This document shows, in pieces, positions 23,377-32,416 of a stretch of DNA of 64,000 nucleotides. The position numbers and the translations under genes are program-made. The notes beneath the pieces were generated by a model. That model was not told where the DNA came from and did not search any database. It was given only the letters and a program-made list of their open reading frames with translations. How positions within the stretch are numbered: the stretch's first letter is position 1; every line of letters begins with the position of its first letter. The DNA comes from Mixophyes australis (lineage: Eukaryota; Chordata; Amphibia; Anura; Limnodynastidae). The stretch is taken from NCBI GenBank assembly GCA_036250195.1, contig JAVHZZ010000006.1, positions 156,910,224 to 156,974,223 of the forward strand, written 5' to 3'.

Positions 23377-23440
23377 AACAAACCAATCATTTAAGCCACA
23401 GTTGTTTGGTAGGCCCTGTCGCTGAAATGATTGGTTTGTT
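23377..23440 (+). promoter_or_regulatory. Conserved hairpin after the transposase stop
   Basis: The left arm (23377-23396, AACAAACCAATCATTTAAGC) pairs with the right arm (23421-23440, GCTGAAATGATTGGTTTGTT) with one mismatch in 20. The loop is about 24 nt. The same hairpin follows the stop codon in hAT-A copy 2 and in hAT-B, with matching changes on both arms in hAT-B. It may act in RNA (3' UTR) or as transposase-binding DNA. Confidence 0.75.
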
Positions 23441-23471
23441 AAAGTGTGGATGTCCTATTTCAACAACATAA

Positions 23472-23486
23472 GGGTGGGTGGGAGGG
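23472..23486 (+). promoter_or_regulatory. G-quadruplex-type motif in the 3' region
   Basis: GGGTGGGTGGGAGGG has four G3 runs with one-base loops, an ideal quadruplex pattern. It is followed by CCCAAGGACAATTCCATCTTG, a block kept nearly unchanged in hAT-A copies 2 and 3 and recognisable in hAT-B. Confidence 0.65.
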
Positions 23487-23734
23487 CCCAAGGACAATTC
23501 CATCTTGCAACTATTTTTTTGGCATTATGTGACCATTCAACAGTCGTTTGCCATGTTCAAAAAGTAAAAGAAAATGTCAACAAATTACAAAAATGTAATC
23601 AAAAGTTAAATGCCCTGTCATTATTTAAAACAAGAGGGTTTGACGTGCTAGAATTAGTGTAGTGTTAATATGTTATAAACACTACACTTGGAACTTGGAG
23701 GAGGTATTGTGGGCCAGGTATCAAATTTAGTACC

Positions 23735-24900
23735 GGGGCCACCCCACTACACAGTCCAGATTTTTTTTTGGGGAAATTTAGACCTGTGGAGTGTTTTTTA
23801 TTAATTATATTGTGGTGACCACTCCTCTACGCAGTCCAGATACATTTATTGGTGCGAATCATACAAGTTCAGGGTTTTTAAATTATATTGTGGTGACCCA
23901 CTCCTCTACGCAGTCCAGATACATTTATTGGTGCGAATGCGAATCATACAAGTTCAGGGTTTTTAAATTATATTGGGGTAACCCACTCCTCTACGCAGTC
24001 CAGGTACATTTTTTGGTGCGGTTAAGACCAGTTGATGGTTTTCTTATTATATTGTGGTGACCCACTCCTCTACGCAGTCCAGATACATTTATTGGTGCGA
24101 CTGCGAATCATACAAGTTCAGGGTTTTTAAATTATATTGTGGTGACCCACTCCTCTACGCAGTCCAGGTATATTTTTTGGTGCGATTAAGACCAGTTGAT
24201 GGTTTTCTTATTATATTGTGGAGACCCACTCCTCTACGCAGTCCAGATACATTTATTGGTGTGAATCATACAAGTTCAGGGTTTTTAAATTATATTGTGG
24301 TGACCCACTCCTCTACGCAGTCCAGATACATTTATTGGTGCGAATGCGAATCATACAAGTTCAGGGTTTTTAAATTATATTGTGGTGACCCACTCCTCTA
24401 CGCAGTCCAGGTACATTTTTTGGTGCGATTCATACCAGTTGATGGTTTTCTTATTATATATATTGTGGTGACCCACTCCTCTACGCAGTCCAGGTACATT
24501 ATTGGTGCGAATCATACAAGTTCAGGGTTTTTAATTTATATTGTGGTGACCCACTCCTCTACGCAGTCCAGGTACATTATTCGGTGCGATTCATACCAGT
24601 TGATGGTTTTCTTATTATATATATTGTGGTGACCACTCCTCTACGCAGTCCAGGTACATTATTGGTGCGAATCATACAAGTTCAGGGTTTTTAATTTATA
24701 TTGTGGTGACCCACTCCTCTACGCAGTCCAGGTACATTATTGTTGCGAATCATACAAGTTCAGGGTTTTTAATTTATATTGTGGTGACCCACTCCTCTAC
24801 GCAGTCCAGGTACATTTTTTGGTGCGATTAAGACCAGTTGATGGTTTTCTTATTATATTGTGGGGACCACTCCACTACGCAGTCCAGAAAGATACCTCGT
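23735..24900. repeat. About 80-bp minisatellite in the 3' part of hAT-A copy 1
   Basis: Fourteen clear units, plus one worn unit at the start, each contain CTCCTCTACGCAGTCCAG. They occur in two kinds: one continues GCGAATCATACAAGTTCAGG and the other GATTAAGACCAGTTGATGG or a close variant. The two kinds are intermixed, suggesting a higher-order pattern. Open frames across it (for example 24054-24632) are repeat artefacts. Confidence 0.9.
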
Positions 24901-25039
24901 TGCAATGTTTTGGACTAATAACTATATTGTGAGGTGTTCAGAATACACGGTAAATTAGTGGAAATGCTTGTTATTGAATGGTATTGAGGTTAATAATAGC
25001 GTAGGAGTGAAAATAAGCCCATAAACTTGATTTTTGAAC

Positions 25040-25202
25040 TTTTTATGCTTTTTTCAAAAAAAATCAGAATCCAAAACCTTAAATCCGAACCAAAACCTTT
25101 CGGCAGGTGTTTTGCGAAACAAATCCGAACCCAAAACATCGCGGAAATCCGAATCCAAAACACAAAACACGAGACACCAAAAGTCGCCGGTGCACATCTC
25201 TA
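25040..25202 (+). promoter_or_regulatory. 3' subterminal repeats and end of hAT-A copy 1
   Basis: The words AAATCCGAACC, AAATCCGAACCC and AAATCCGAATCC recur within 100 bp before the terminal CGGTGCACATCTCTA. They mirror the TCCGA words of the 5' end, as expected for transposase-binding sites. Function is inferred from family behaviour. Confidence 0.5.
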
Positions 25203-26240
25203 ATTAAAGTGCGATTTTTTTCAGCGATTTGAAATCGCTGCAATCGCTCGAGATCGCCAGCGATTTTATGTCAAAGTCGCCATATGTATTAAACTGCGAT
25301 TTAGAGAGTCCAAAATCGGATCTCCAGCGATGTGTTTCGATTTTAAAACACCTATCCTGCCAGCGGTTGAGTCAAAATCACCAGAAATTCTACAGAGAAA
25401 TCGCTGCATTTTTTTAGACCTGCTTTTGATTGGTTACAATACAGCACAATACAAGTTTTAATTATGAGGGTAATCATCAATTCTTGTTTAGAGGGGCAAA
25501 ATTATTATTAATTTATCTTATGAGGGCAAAATTATTTTATTAATAAGTTAGTGGCCCAAATGTCAGGTATGGTTATATGTAATGGTAAAAATGTTTAACA
25601 TATTATATTATTAAGGCATACAAGTTGATTACCAGTGGGGCCATAATACATTTTTTTCTGATATGGCAGTACTTTATATTTTCTGATGTGGACACCATTT
25701 AAAGTATATTCTTGTGGCACTATAAGTAGCAGCATGCACATGGACAAAAGTGTATACTGTAATTTGTCTGTTACCTGAAGCAATGAACCAGATTCTGATG
25801 CAACCTGCTCATTTTCACTACAGAGATTCTCAAAGCTCAGTACTAGAATCTTTGCAGTCCTCACCAATAATATGAGTTTTCCAGCACCATGAGCTGCAGA
25901 GAAGCCAGCTCCCAGCTTCAGGTAGCAGAGAGGGGCCATGTATTTGCTAGAAGGATGGCAGGTTTTAGTAAGAGGACTACCCACCTTAATTTAAGATGCC
26001 CTTATTCACCATCATCAAGGACAAAGCAAATTCAGCATAAAAGTAAAAAGGGGTTTAATGCTGTTGAAAGTACAGAGGTATTATCACAGTCTAGACTTCC
26101 TGAAACTATTCCAGAATATCACGTGACACCTTACTGTAACAGATTGTAGAAAAAACACACTTAAATTATATTTTAATATTTATTTTATGGGGATGATGTC
26201 AATCATTTTCAGGGAGTTCAGTGAGTGGCACCTTCACTAG
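25203..26240. other. Non-coding DNA; 25203-25430 is a TCGC-rich MITE fragment
   Basis: GATTTGAAATCGCTGCAATC and repeated AGCGAT words make short foldbacks. ATGTATTAAACTGCGATTT at about 25285 echoes the sequence formed by closing the hAT-A copy 1 insertion (ATGTATTAAAGTGCGATTT). So copy 1 probably jumped into this older element. A related start is seen near 53690. From 25430 to 26240 nothing is recognised. Confidence 0.45.
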
Positions 26241-26415
26241 GGGCTATATTTACTAAGCTGCGGGTTTGAAAAAGTGGGGATGTTGCCTATAGCAACCAAT
26301 CAGATTCTAGCTTTCATTTATTTAGTACTTTTTACAAAATGACAGCTAGAATCTGATTGGTTGCTATAGGCAACATCCCCACTTTTTCAAACCCGCAGCT
26401 TAGTAAATCTAGCCC
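26241..26415. mobile_element. Palindromic MITE (GGG-TATATTTACTAA type)
   Basis: A near-perfect foldback with GGGCTATATTTACTAAGCTG at the left and its inverse CAGCTTAGTAAAT then CTAGCCC at the right, flanked by (C)TAG on both sides. It is a close copy of the element at 7981-8154. No coding capacity. Confidence 0.82.
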
Positions 26416-26418
26416 TAG

Positions 26419-27663
26419 GTCTTTACTTCACCCATAACCATGTTTCCCCCTGGCCATATCCCACAGGTAGCAAATGAGTGGGGGTCTTTCATTTGGGCCT
26501 CTATATGTCACTGTAAGAGGTGAGAAAAGGTGTTCTGTCACCAGAGAACCACACACACACACATATTTATTTTTATTGCATCATGAGGACCCATGTCTGG
26601 ATCATGGAGCATAGGAACACCCCTTTCCTAATGCCCTGTCAACAGAACAGTCATATGGCTATGTATAGGAGCTGTTTGTTACCAGAGTTACCACATGACG
26701 TTTACACTTTGACTTTGCATAGTACTCTAGTACATAGTACATAGTACTGACACAGACTGCAGAATGGGGAAAGTTTCATTTATTTTGGCCGTCTGAGGAC
26801 ATCCGCATGCCGCCTTACACCTAGCCATGGAGGTTACAGCCCTGTTCAACCACAGTGCATCATTTCAACAAGTTTGATCCCTCCTTAAAGCTGTTATGCA
26901 GTTCTTTATGTAGAATTTAACCCCCGACCAGTTCCGATATTTCGGTATGGATGATTCAGCCGTGAGGCACGCAACACAGTCACGCTTTCCGGTCACCTAG
27001 CACGAAAGGAGCATAGGTCAGCACGAAACGCGGCAGCCGTCTATACAGATGCCGACACAAGGACATGGTCTTTTGATTCAATCCGTGCTTCTATTGTGAC
27101 CAATATAGAAGGGACCTTCTCGATTGTAATCTCTGTTTCCAGTCAGACAGCATTTGAGGGAATACATCACCTGTAACACAGTGCAATCTAACCGACGGAC
27201 AGATGTGTCTGAGACCGCGCAGTGAATGCTGGCCGTTTCCAAATTCCCTCCGGAGGGTGGAGAATTTTTACTGGTACTGGTTATTTCGCAACATTTAAAG
27301 AGGCATAAGGCGAGGATATGTAAATGCCTATGTGTCATTAGTAGCAAGAATTTGAGCTTTTGTTGCATCGGAACTTTTGTAAAATATTTACTCCTATGCA
27401 AATTTAACCACTTGGAACTATCATTTGAAAACTTGAGGAGTGGTTGGTGGAAAGAAATCATCTTTGCTATCCCTTAAATAAATGGTCACTGTTTACCATC
27501 TGGAGCTGGGACATTACTAAAGGTTAAAAAACCTGACCAAGGAGTCACTTGTCTAATCAGTTTTATATGATGTCTTTTTTTGTACATTTTTAAATATGTG
27601 GAAATAAATGATTGTTTTTATTTTAAAGAACCAATCCATTAATTTGATTTTGTGTGGGGATTT
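26419..27663. other. Non-coding DNA, possible worn repeat about 26.9-27.1 kb
   Basis: A GC-richer portion with GCACGAAACGCGGCAG suggests a dispersed repeat, but I cannot name it. Open frames around 27.1-27.5 kb overlap on opposite strands and show no domain. Confidence 0.4.
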
Positions 27664-27668
27664 CTCCA

Positions 27669-28515
27669 TGTCACACGCCGGACTCTTGGTCCGGCGTGCT
27701 TACCTGGACCCCACTCCCTGCTCTTTGCGGCTGGTCCCGGCGGTCATCTTTCCGGCAGTTCTGCACATGCACAGAACCGCTTGCCTTGTTAAACCCTTTG
27801 CTGATCTCCCATTGGTGTCCCAATCACTGCCCGCACTATTTAAAGCACCTCTTTTTCCTCTCCCAGTGTCGGTTCTTTATATCACTTTGCATTAGCTTTG
27901 CTTGCATTAGGACTGGCTCCCCTAATCATTGCCCACCAAGTCTACTCCTTGTGTCAGCCTGTAGAATATAGCACCAAGTTTACTCCTTGTGTCAGCCTGC
28001 AGAACATCGCAACAAGTCTACTTCTTGTGTCAGCCGGCAGAACATCGCACCAAGTCTACTCCTTGTGTCAGCCTGCAGAACATCGCACCAAGTATACTCT
28101 TTGTGTCAGTCTGCAGAACATCGCACCAAGTCTACTCCTTGTATCAGCCTGCAGAATATTGCACCTAGTTCATTCTTGGTACCAGCTGTCAGAGCATCAT
28201 TTCAAGTATATTCCCTGTGTCCGCCTATTGATCTTTTCGGCCAGCATTTGTTCTCCACTATCCTAAGTGGTAACTCACAGTAGTCTGACATCACATCAAG
28301 TCTAATCTTTCTCGGTCCAGTTCTCCAAGGTCTTGTGGGGGTGCTTCTCCCTGACGGCCGCGACCTGCAATATAGAGGCAGCACCATCCAAATCTCCTTG
28401 TGGGGATGCCTGGGGAAGACCATCTGTGCTGTTAGACTTTGCACCTCTAGCGGGAGTAGTGTCAAAACCCCAGCGGATCAAAACGATCCAACAAGAGTCT
28501 CAGTGAATCGTGATA
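27669..28515 (+). mobile_element. Solo Ty3/gypsy LTR with 5-bp target duplication
   Basis: The block begins TGTCACACGCC and ends GTGATA, close to the TGTCA...TGACA ends of the complete gypsy element at 41.8 kb. The perfect duplication CTCCA flanks it (27664-27668 and 28516-28520). Its 3' part (CGCGACCTGCA, TGTTAGACTTTGCACCTCT) aligns with that of the LTR at 41837-42484 (CGCGACCTGCG, GTTAGACTCCGCACCTCT). A TATA-like TATTTAAAG sits near 27838 next to CCAATCA. Recombination between two LTRs most likely removed the interior. Confidence 0.85.
27930..28235. repeat. About 41-bp tandem repeat inside the solo LTR
   Basis: The phrase CAGCCTGCAGAACATCGCAC plus CAAGTCTACTCCTTGTGT repeats about seven times downstream of the TATA-like box. 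It lies in what should be the transcribed R/U5 part of the LTR. The open frames over it follow the repeat. Confidence 0.82.
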
Positions 28516-28520
28516 CTCCA

Positions 28521-30003
28521 TTATTTAATAATTATTATTATTATTAATTTTTATTTATAAGACGCCACAAGGCGTCCGCAGCGTTGTACAGAGACAAACA
28601 AATTACAATACAATGGGAGACAACACAGTACAGTAAAAGTAAGCACAGCAACTCAGTAAGCTCAATGCACAGCTAGAGAGGGCGGGGAAGGGGGAGGTAG
28701 GATCCGCAAATGACTGGGCCCAAAAAGGAGGGCACGGAAGACAGGAAGACCCCCAGGGGGGAGGAGGGAGCGAGAGTGGACGTGGAGTGGAGCCTAGAGG
28801 AGGAGGGCTAAGTAGCTGGAGAGCAGAGTTAGAAGTGGTGAAAACAGGAGGAGAGATGGCCCTGCTCAGAGGAGTGTACAATCTAAGGGGAGGGGTGGAC
28901 AGACAGAGAGACGCAGGGGAGAGAGGGAGAGTAGGGGGACGGAGGCAGAAGATAAGGTAGGAAGTTAAGTGGGAGACAGAAAGGCTTTAAGAAAAAGGTG
29001 GGTTTTTAGATCCCATTTGAAACTGGACAGATTAGGGGAAGTTCTGATGGAGGGAGGGAGCTTGTTCCAGTGGAGGGGGGCAGCGCGGGCGAAGTCTTGG
29101 ATACGCGCGTGGGAGGAGGTTATAAGGGGGAAGAGAGGCGACGGTCAGAGGCAGAACAGAAAGGGCGGGATGGAGCATGAATAGAGAGGAGGGTGGAAAT
29201 GTAGGGCGCAGTGGAGTTGGCGAGGGCCTTGTAGGTGAGTGTGAGGAGCTTAAAGAGGATTCTGAAGGGGAATGGGAGCCAGTTAAGGGCTAGGTAGAGG
29301 GGGTTGACAGAAGAGGAGCGGCGAGAAAGGAAAATAAGCCTAGCGGCAGCGTTAAGATCAGATCGAACAGGATCGAGATGAGAGTGGGGGAGGCCAGTGA
29401 GGAGGAGGTTGCAGTAGTCCAGGCGGAGAGATGATCAGAGAGTGGATAAGGCATTTGGTGGCATCTTGGGAGAGGAAGGGCCAGATGCGAGCGATGTTAC
29501 GCAGCTGGAAGCGGCAGGATTTAGCAAGAGAGAGGATGTGGGGGCCAAAGGAGAGAGAGGAGTCAAGGATGACACCAAGGCAACGAATTTGGGGGACAGG
29601 GGAGATAGAGATGTTGTCGACAGTGATGGAGAGGTCAGAAGGGGATGAGGTATGAGAGGGAGGAAAAACTATGAGCTCAGTTATGGCAAGGTTAAGTTTG
29701 AGGAATCGAGAGGACATCCAGGAGGAGATGGCAGAGAGGCAGGTGGACACCCTAGAGAGGAGGAAGGGAGAGAGATCAGGAGAGGAGAGGTATAGTTGAG
29801 TGTCGTCGGTGTAAAGGTGGTAGCTGAAGCCGAAGGAGCTGATGAGTTCACCCAGGGAGGAGGTGTATAGAGAGAAGAGTAAGGGTCCCAGAACAGACCC
29901 CTGAGGGACCCCGACTGGAAGGGTGGATGGGGGGGACACCCAGAGGTGGTGACAGAGAAGGATCGGTGAGTAAGGTAAGAGGTGAACCAGTTAGTTATCA
30001 CAC
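28521..30003 (-). mobile_element. L2-like LINE, 5'-truncated, minus strand
   Basis: Read on the minus strand the element ends in an ATT-type tail at 28521-28560. The reverse-transcriptase C-terminal half is at 29360-30003. About 800 bp of non-coding 3' sequence lies between. The 5' end is cut near 30003, where an unrelated tyrosine-recombinase fragment begins. Truncation at the 5' end is usual for LINE insertions. Confidence 0.82.
29358..30003 (-). pseudogene. L2/CR1-type reverse transcriptase remnant
   Basis: The frame encodes the thumb-proximal half of a non-LTR reverse transcriptase, which makes cDNA by target-primed reverse transcription. Reading from 30003 down, [14 protein letters not shown] precedes a frameshift near 29940. 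Then comes [16 protein letters not shown] and the catalytic box YTDDTQLY (usually YADD in this group), followed by [13 protein letters not shown] ([14 protein letters not shown]) sequence. The endonuclease domain and the front of the polymerase are missing. With one frameshift and 5' truncation it cannot be functional. Confidence 0.85.
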
Positions 30004-30004
30004 A

Positions 30005-30172
30005 TAGCCACCTTCCACAGTGCAGTCTTTCTTGTACGAGTTGATGTGTACCTTCTGGGAGGCAGTAATACTGCCAGTGCACCCTGATGCCGTGTCCAAG
30101 GAAGTCTGCTAACTGATACAGTTCTCTGCCATTTAGGTTGAGGACCTTTGAAAGAGTGGCAACGTGCTTCTG
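30005..30172 (-). pseudogene. Tyrosine-recombinase (Crypton-like) C-terminal fragment
   Basis: The minus-strand frame reads KHVATLSKVLNL, then ELYQLADFLGHGIRVHWQYY and CLPEG. The spacing of a KH-x-AT helix, LGH and a terminal Y fits the C-terminal catalytic box of tyrosine recombinases, and the wording resembles Crypton-derived proteins of fish and frogs. About 55 codons remain. The frame continues without a stop into the L2 reverse-transcriptase frame, but this is a chance junction of two elements. Family assignment is from motif memory and not certain. Confidence 0.5.
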
Positions 30173-30244
30173 AAAAAAAAAAATATACAAAAATAATTTT
30201 AAAAAAATATAAAAAAAACTATAAAAAAAGTCTATAAAAATTTC

Positions 30245-30610
30245 TACTGCAATATATGAATAGATTCACTGTTCCTGCAGTCAAGAAATATTAGTACTGC
30301 AATATATAAAAATACGTTCACTGTTGCTGCTGTACCAAAAAATAGGTACTGCAATTTAAAACTACGTTCACTGTTGCTGCTGTAACAAAAATTAGGTACT
30401 GCTATTTCAAACTACGTTCACTGTTGCTGCTGTACCAAAAAATAGGTACTGCAATTTCAAACTACGTTCACTGTTGCTGCTGTACCAAAAAATAGGTACT
30501 GCTATTTCAAACTAAGTTCACTGTTGCTGCTGTACCAAAAAATAGGTACTGCAATTTCAAATTACGTTCACTGTTGCTGCTGTACCAAAAATGAGGTACT
30601 GCTATATAAC
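30245..30610. repeat. About 50-bp leader minisatellite of hAT-A copy 3
   Basis: Seven units built on ACGTTCACTGTTGCTGCTGT followed by ACCAAAAAATAGGTACTGC. It occupies the same position as the CAGTCCAGTGGTGCTG arrays in the leaders of copies 1 and 2. Confidence 0.87.
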
Positions 30611-30705
30611 TCCAGTCCAGTGGTACTCTCCTGTGCCGCAGATAATTTGTAAAGGCTTTGCAGAGTGTGTGTGGTTTAGGGGTACGCTCTCTTGTGCTGC
30701 ATATA

Positions 30706-31745
30706 ATGGAGTACCAAAATTTGGAGGATAAAGTAGGGAAAGATCAAGAACCACTTCCTCCTAATGCTGAAGCTGCTGCCACTAGTCATGACATAGACAA
30801 TGAAATGCCATCAACGTCGTCTGCCAAGGCCGATGCCCAATCTCATAGTAGAGGGCATGTAAAATTTAAAAAGCCAAAGTTCACTAAAATTAGCAAAAAA
30901 AGAAAATTGAAATCATCTTGTAAACTTGCCAATATGCCATTTACGACACGGAGTGGCAAGGAACGGCTTAGGCCCTGGCCCGTGTTCATGACTAGTGGTT
31001 CTGCTTCACCCAAGGATCTAAGCCCTCCTCCCCCCCCTCTAAAAAATTTAAGAGACTTAAGCTGTCATCAACAACACAGCAAACAACTCTGCCTTCTAAA
31101 GAGATGTCATCACAGATCCCCAAGGCGAGTCCAAGGGTGTTGGTGGTTGCGAAGCCTGACCTTCCCATCACTCTACGGGAAGAGGTGGCTCCTTCCACCA
31201 TTTGCAGCATGCTCTCTGCATATGCTGGAAGGATCACCCACAGTCCAGTTACAGATTTGGCTAATGAAGGTGTCAATGTTGTACACCGGGAGGAGGATAT
31301 TGATGTAGCTCGCGCTGAGGAGGAACTTGACGAGGAGGATGCTGATGTGGTTATCTTAAATGAGGCACCAGGGGGGGAAACAGTTGTTGTCCATGGGATG
31401 AAAAAGCCCATCGTCATGCCTGGGCAAAAGACCAAAAAATGCACCTCTTTGGTCTGCAGTTATTTCTATCCCAATCCGGACAACAAATGTATGGCCATAT
31501 GTACCTTATGTAAGCCTCAAATAAGCAGGGGTAAGGATCTTGGCCACCTAGGGACAACCTCCCTTATACGTCACCTGAAGACCCTTCATAATTCAGTGTT
31601 TAGTTCAGGACCTGTGGCTAGGACCGTCAGCAGTCCAGGGACACCTAAATCCCTTGGTCCTGTTGTATCCACACCAGCAACACCCTCCTCATCAATTTCC
31701 TCCACGATCTCGATCAGAGATAGTCCTGCAGTCCAGAAATATTAG
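30706..31745 (+). pseudogene. hAT-A copy 3 upstream ORF and truncated transposase
   Basis: From the ATG at 30706 the upstream ORF matches copy 1 to the slippery heptamer A AAA AAT at 31041-31047. There is a small deletion inside the KSSEEKRK region. The transposase frame is again at -1, open from 31047 to 31745. It keeps the 35-residue acidic-linker segment that copy 1 lacks, and a BED finger whose tryptophan is changed (C-x2-C and H-x4-H kept). It stops at the start of the 49-bp repeats, before any catalytic aspartate. At most a BED-finger fragment could be made from it. Confidence 0.85.
31041..31047 (+). promoter_or_regulatory. Slippery heptamer A AAA AAT, copy 3
   Basis: The bases stand in the upstream-ORF frame as A|AAA|AAT, just as in copy 1, and a -1 slip enters the transposase frame. 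Unlike copy 1 the upstream frame does not stop immediately but continues about 87 more codons. Confidence 0.5.
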
Positions 31746-31925
31746 TACCAGAGATTAAACTACGTTCACTGTTCCTGCAGTCCAGAAATATTAGTACCAG
31801 AGATTAAACTACGTTCACTGTTCTTGCAGTCCAGAAATATTAGTACCAGAGATTAAACTATGTTCACTGTTCCTGCAGTCCAGAAATATTAGTACCAGAG
31901 ATTAAACTACGTTCACTGTTCCTGA
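31725..31925. repeat. 49-bp tandem repeat replacing the transposase core in copy 3
   Basis: Four units of GTCCAGAAATATTAGTACC plus AGAGATTAAACTACGTTCAC TGTTCCTGCA. The unit resembles the leader array of the same copy (ACTACGTTCACTGTTGCTG), which suggests the core was lost by recombination or gap repair that copied leader repeats. Confidence 0.85.
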
Positions 31926-32416
31926 TTGGTTTGTTAAAGTGCGAATGTCCTATTTGAACAACATCAGGGTGGGTGGGAGGGCCCAAGGACAATTCCATCT
32001 TGCACCTCTAGCAAACGCTTGCAAACTGCCATCCTGTCTGCCACTGCAGTGCCACTTCTAGATGGGACACGTGTTTGTGCCGCCCACTTGTGTCGCTTAG
32101 CTTAGACATCCAGCTACCTCGGTGCAACCTTTTGGACTAAAAACAATATTGTGAGGTGTGAGGTGTTCAGAATAGACTGGAAATTAGTGGAAATGAATGT
32201 TATTGAGGTTAATAATAGTGTAGGAGTGAAAAAAAAAAAAAAAAAATGGATTTTAGCACTTTTTATGCTTTTTTAAAAAAAAAACAGAACCCAAAACCCA
32301 AAATCATAACCAAAACCTTTCGTGGGGTGTTTTGGCAAAACAAATCAGAACCCAAAACCTCAAGCTAATCAGAACCCAAAACCCAAAACACCAAAAGTGG
32401 CCGGTGCACACCCTTA

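Larger units (their letters stand above)
19686..25202 (+). mobile_element. Full-length hAT transposon, hAT-A copy 1
   Basis: The element starts TAGAGATGAGCG and ends CGGTGCACATCTCTA, whose reverse complement is TAGAGATGTGCACCG. A perfect 8-bp target duplication ATTAAAGT flanks it (19678-19685 and 25203-25210). Inside, in order, are a 5' region rich in GATCCGA-like subterminal words, a small ORF, a long transposase frame, a 3' hairpin and G-run motif, an 80-bp minisatellite, and a 3' region with repeated ATCCGAACC-like words. Of the copies in this window only this one keeps an open transposase, so it is the best candidate for an active or recently active element. Confidence 0.93.
30173..32416 (+). 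mobile_element. hAT-A copy 3, internally deleted, 5' end missing
   Basis: The copy enters at an A/T-rich run like that before the first ORF of copy 1. It carries a leader minisatellite, the upstream ORF and the N-terminal third of the transposase. It then jumps to a four-unit tandem repeat and to the family's 3' region (the right hairpin arm, the G-run motif at 31967-31981, the AACCCAAAAC-rich end) and finishes CGGTGCACACCCTTA. The left terminal repeat is absent, and the junction there is with the Crypton-like scrap. Most of the catalytic core is gone. Confidence 0.85.

Noticed and set aside
24054..24632. Open frame of 192 codons in the 80-bp array of hAT-A copy 1
   Set aside because: It repeats with the array and is not kept in other copies of the family.
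23735..24900. CRISPR array
   Set aside because: Units have no short constant repeat alternating with unique spacers, no cas genes are present, and the context is a vertebrate transposon.
29431..29655. Plus-strand frames opposite the L2 reverse transcriptase
   Set aside because: The minus strand carries the recognisable GVPQGS and DD motifs; the plus frames are shadows.
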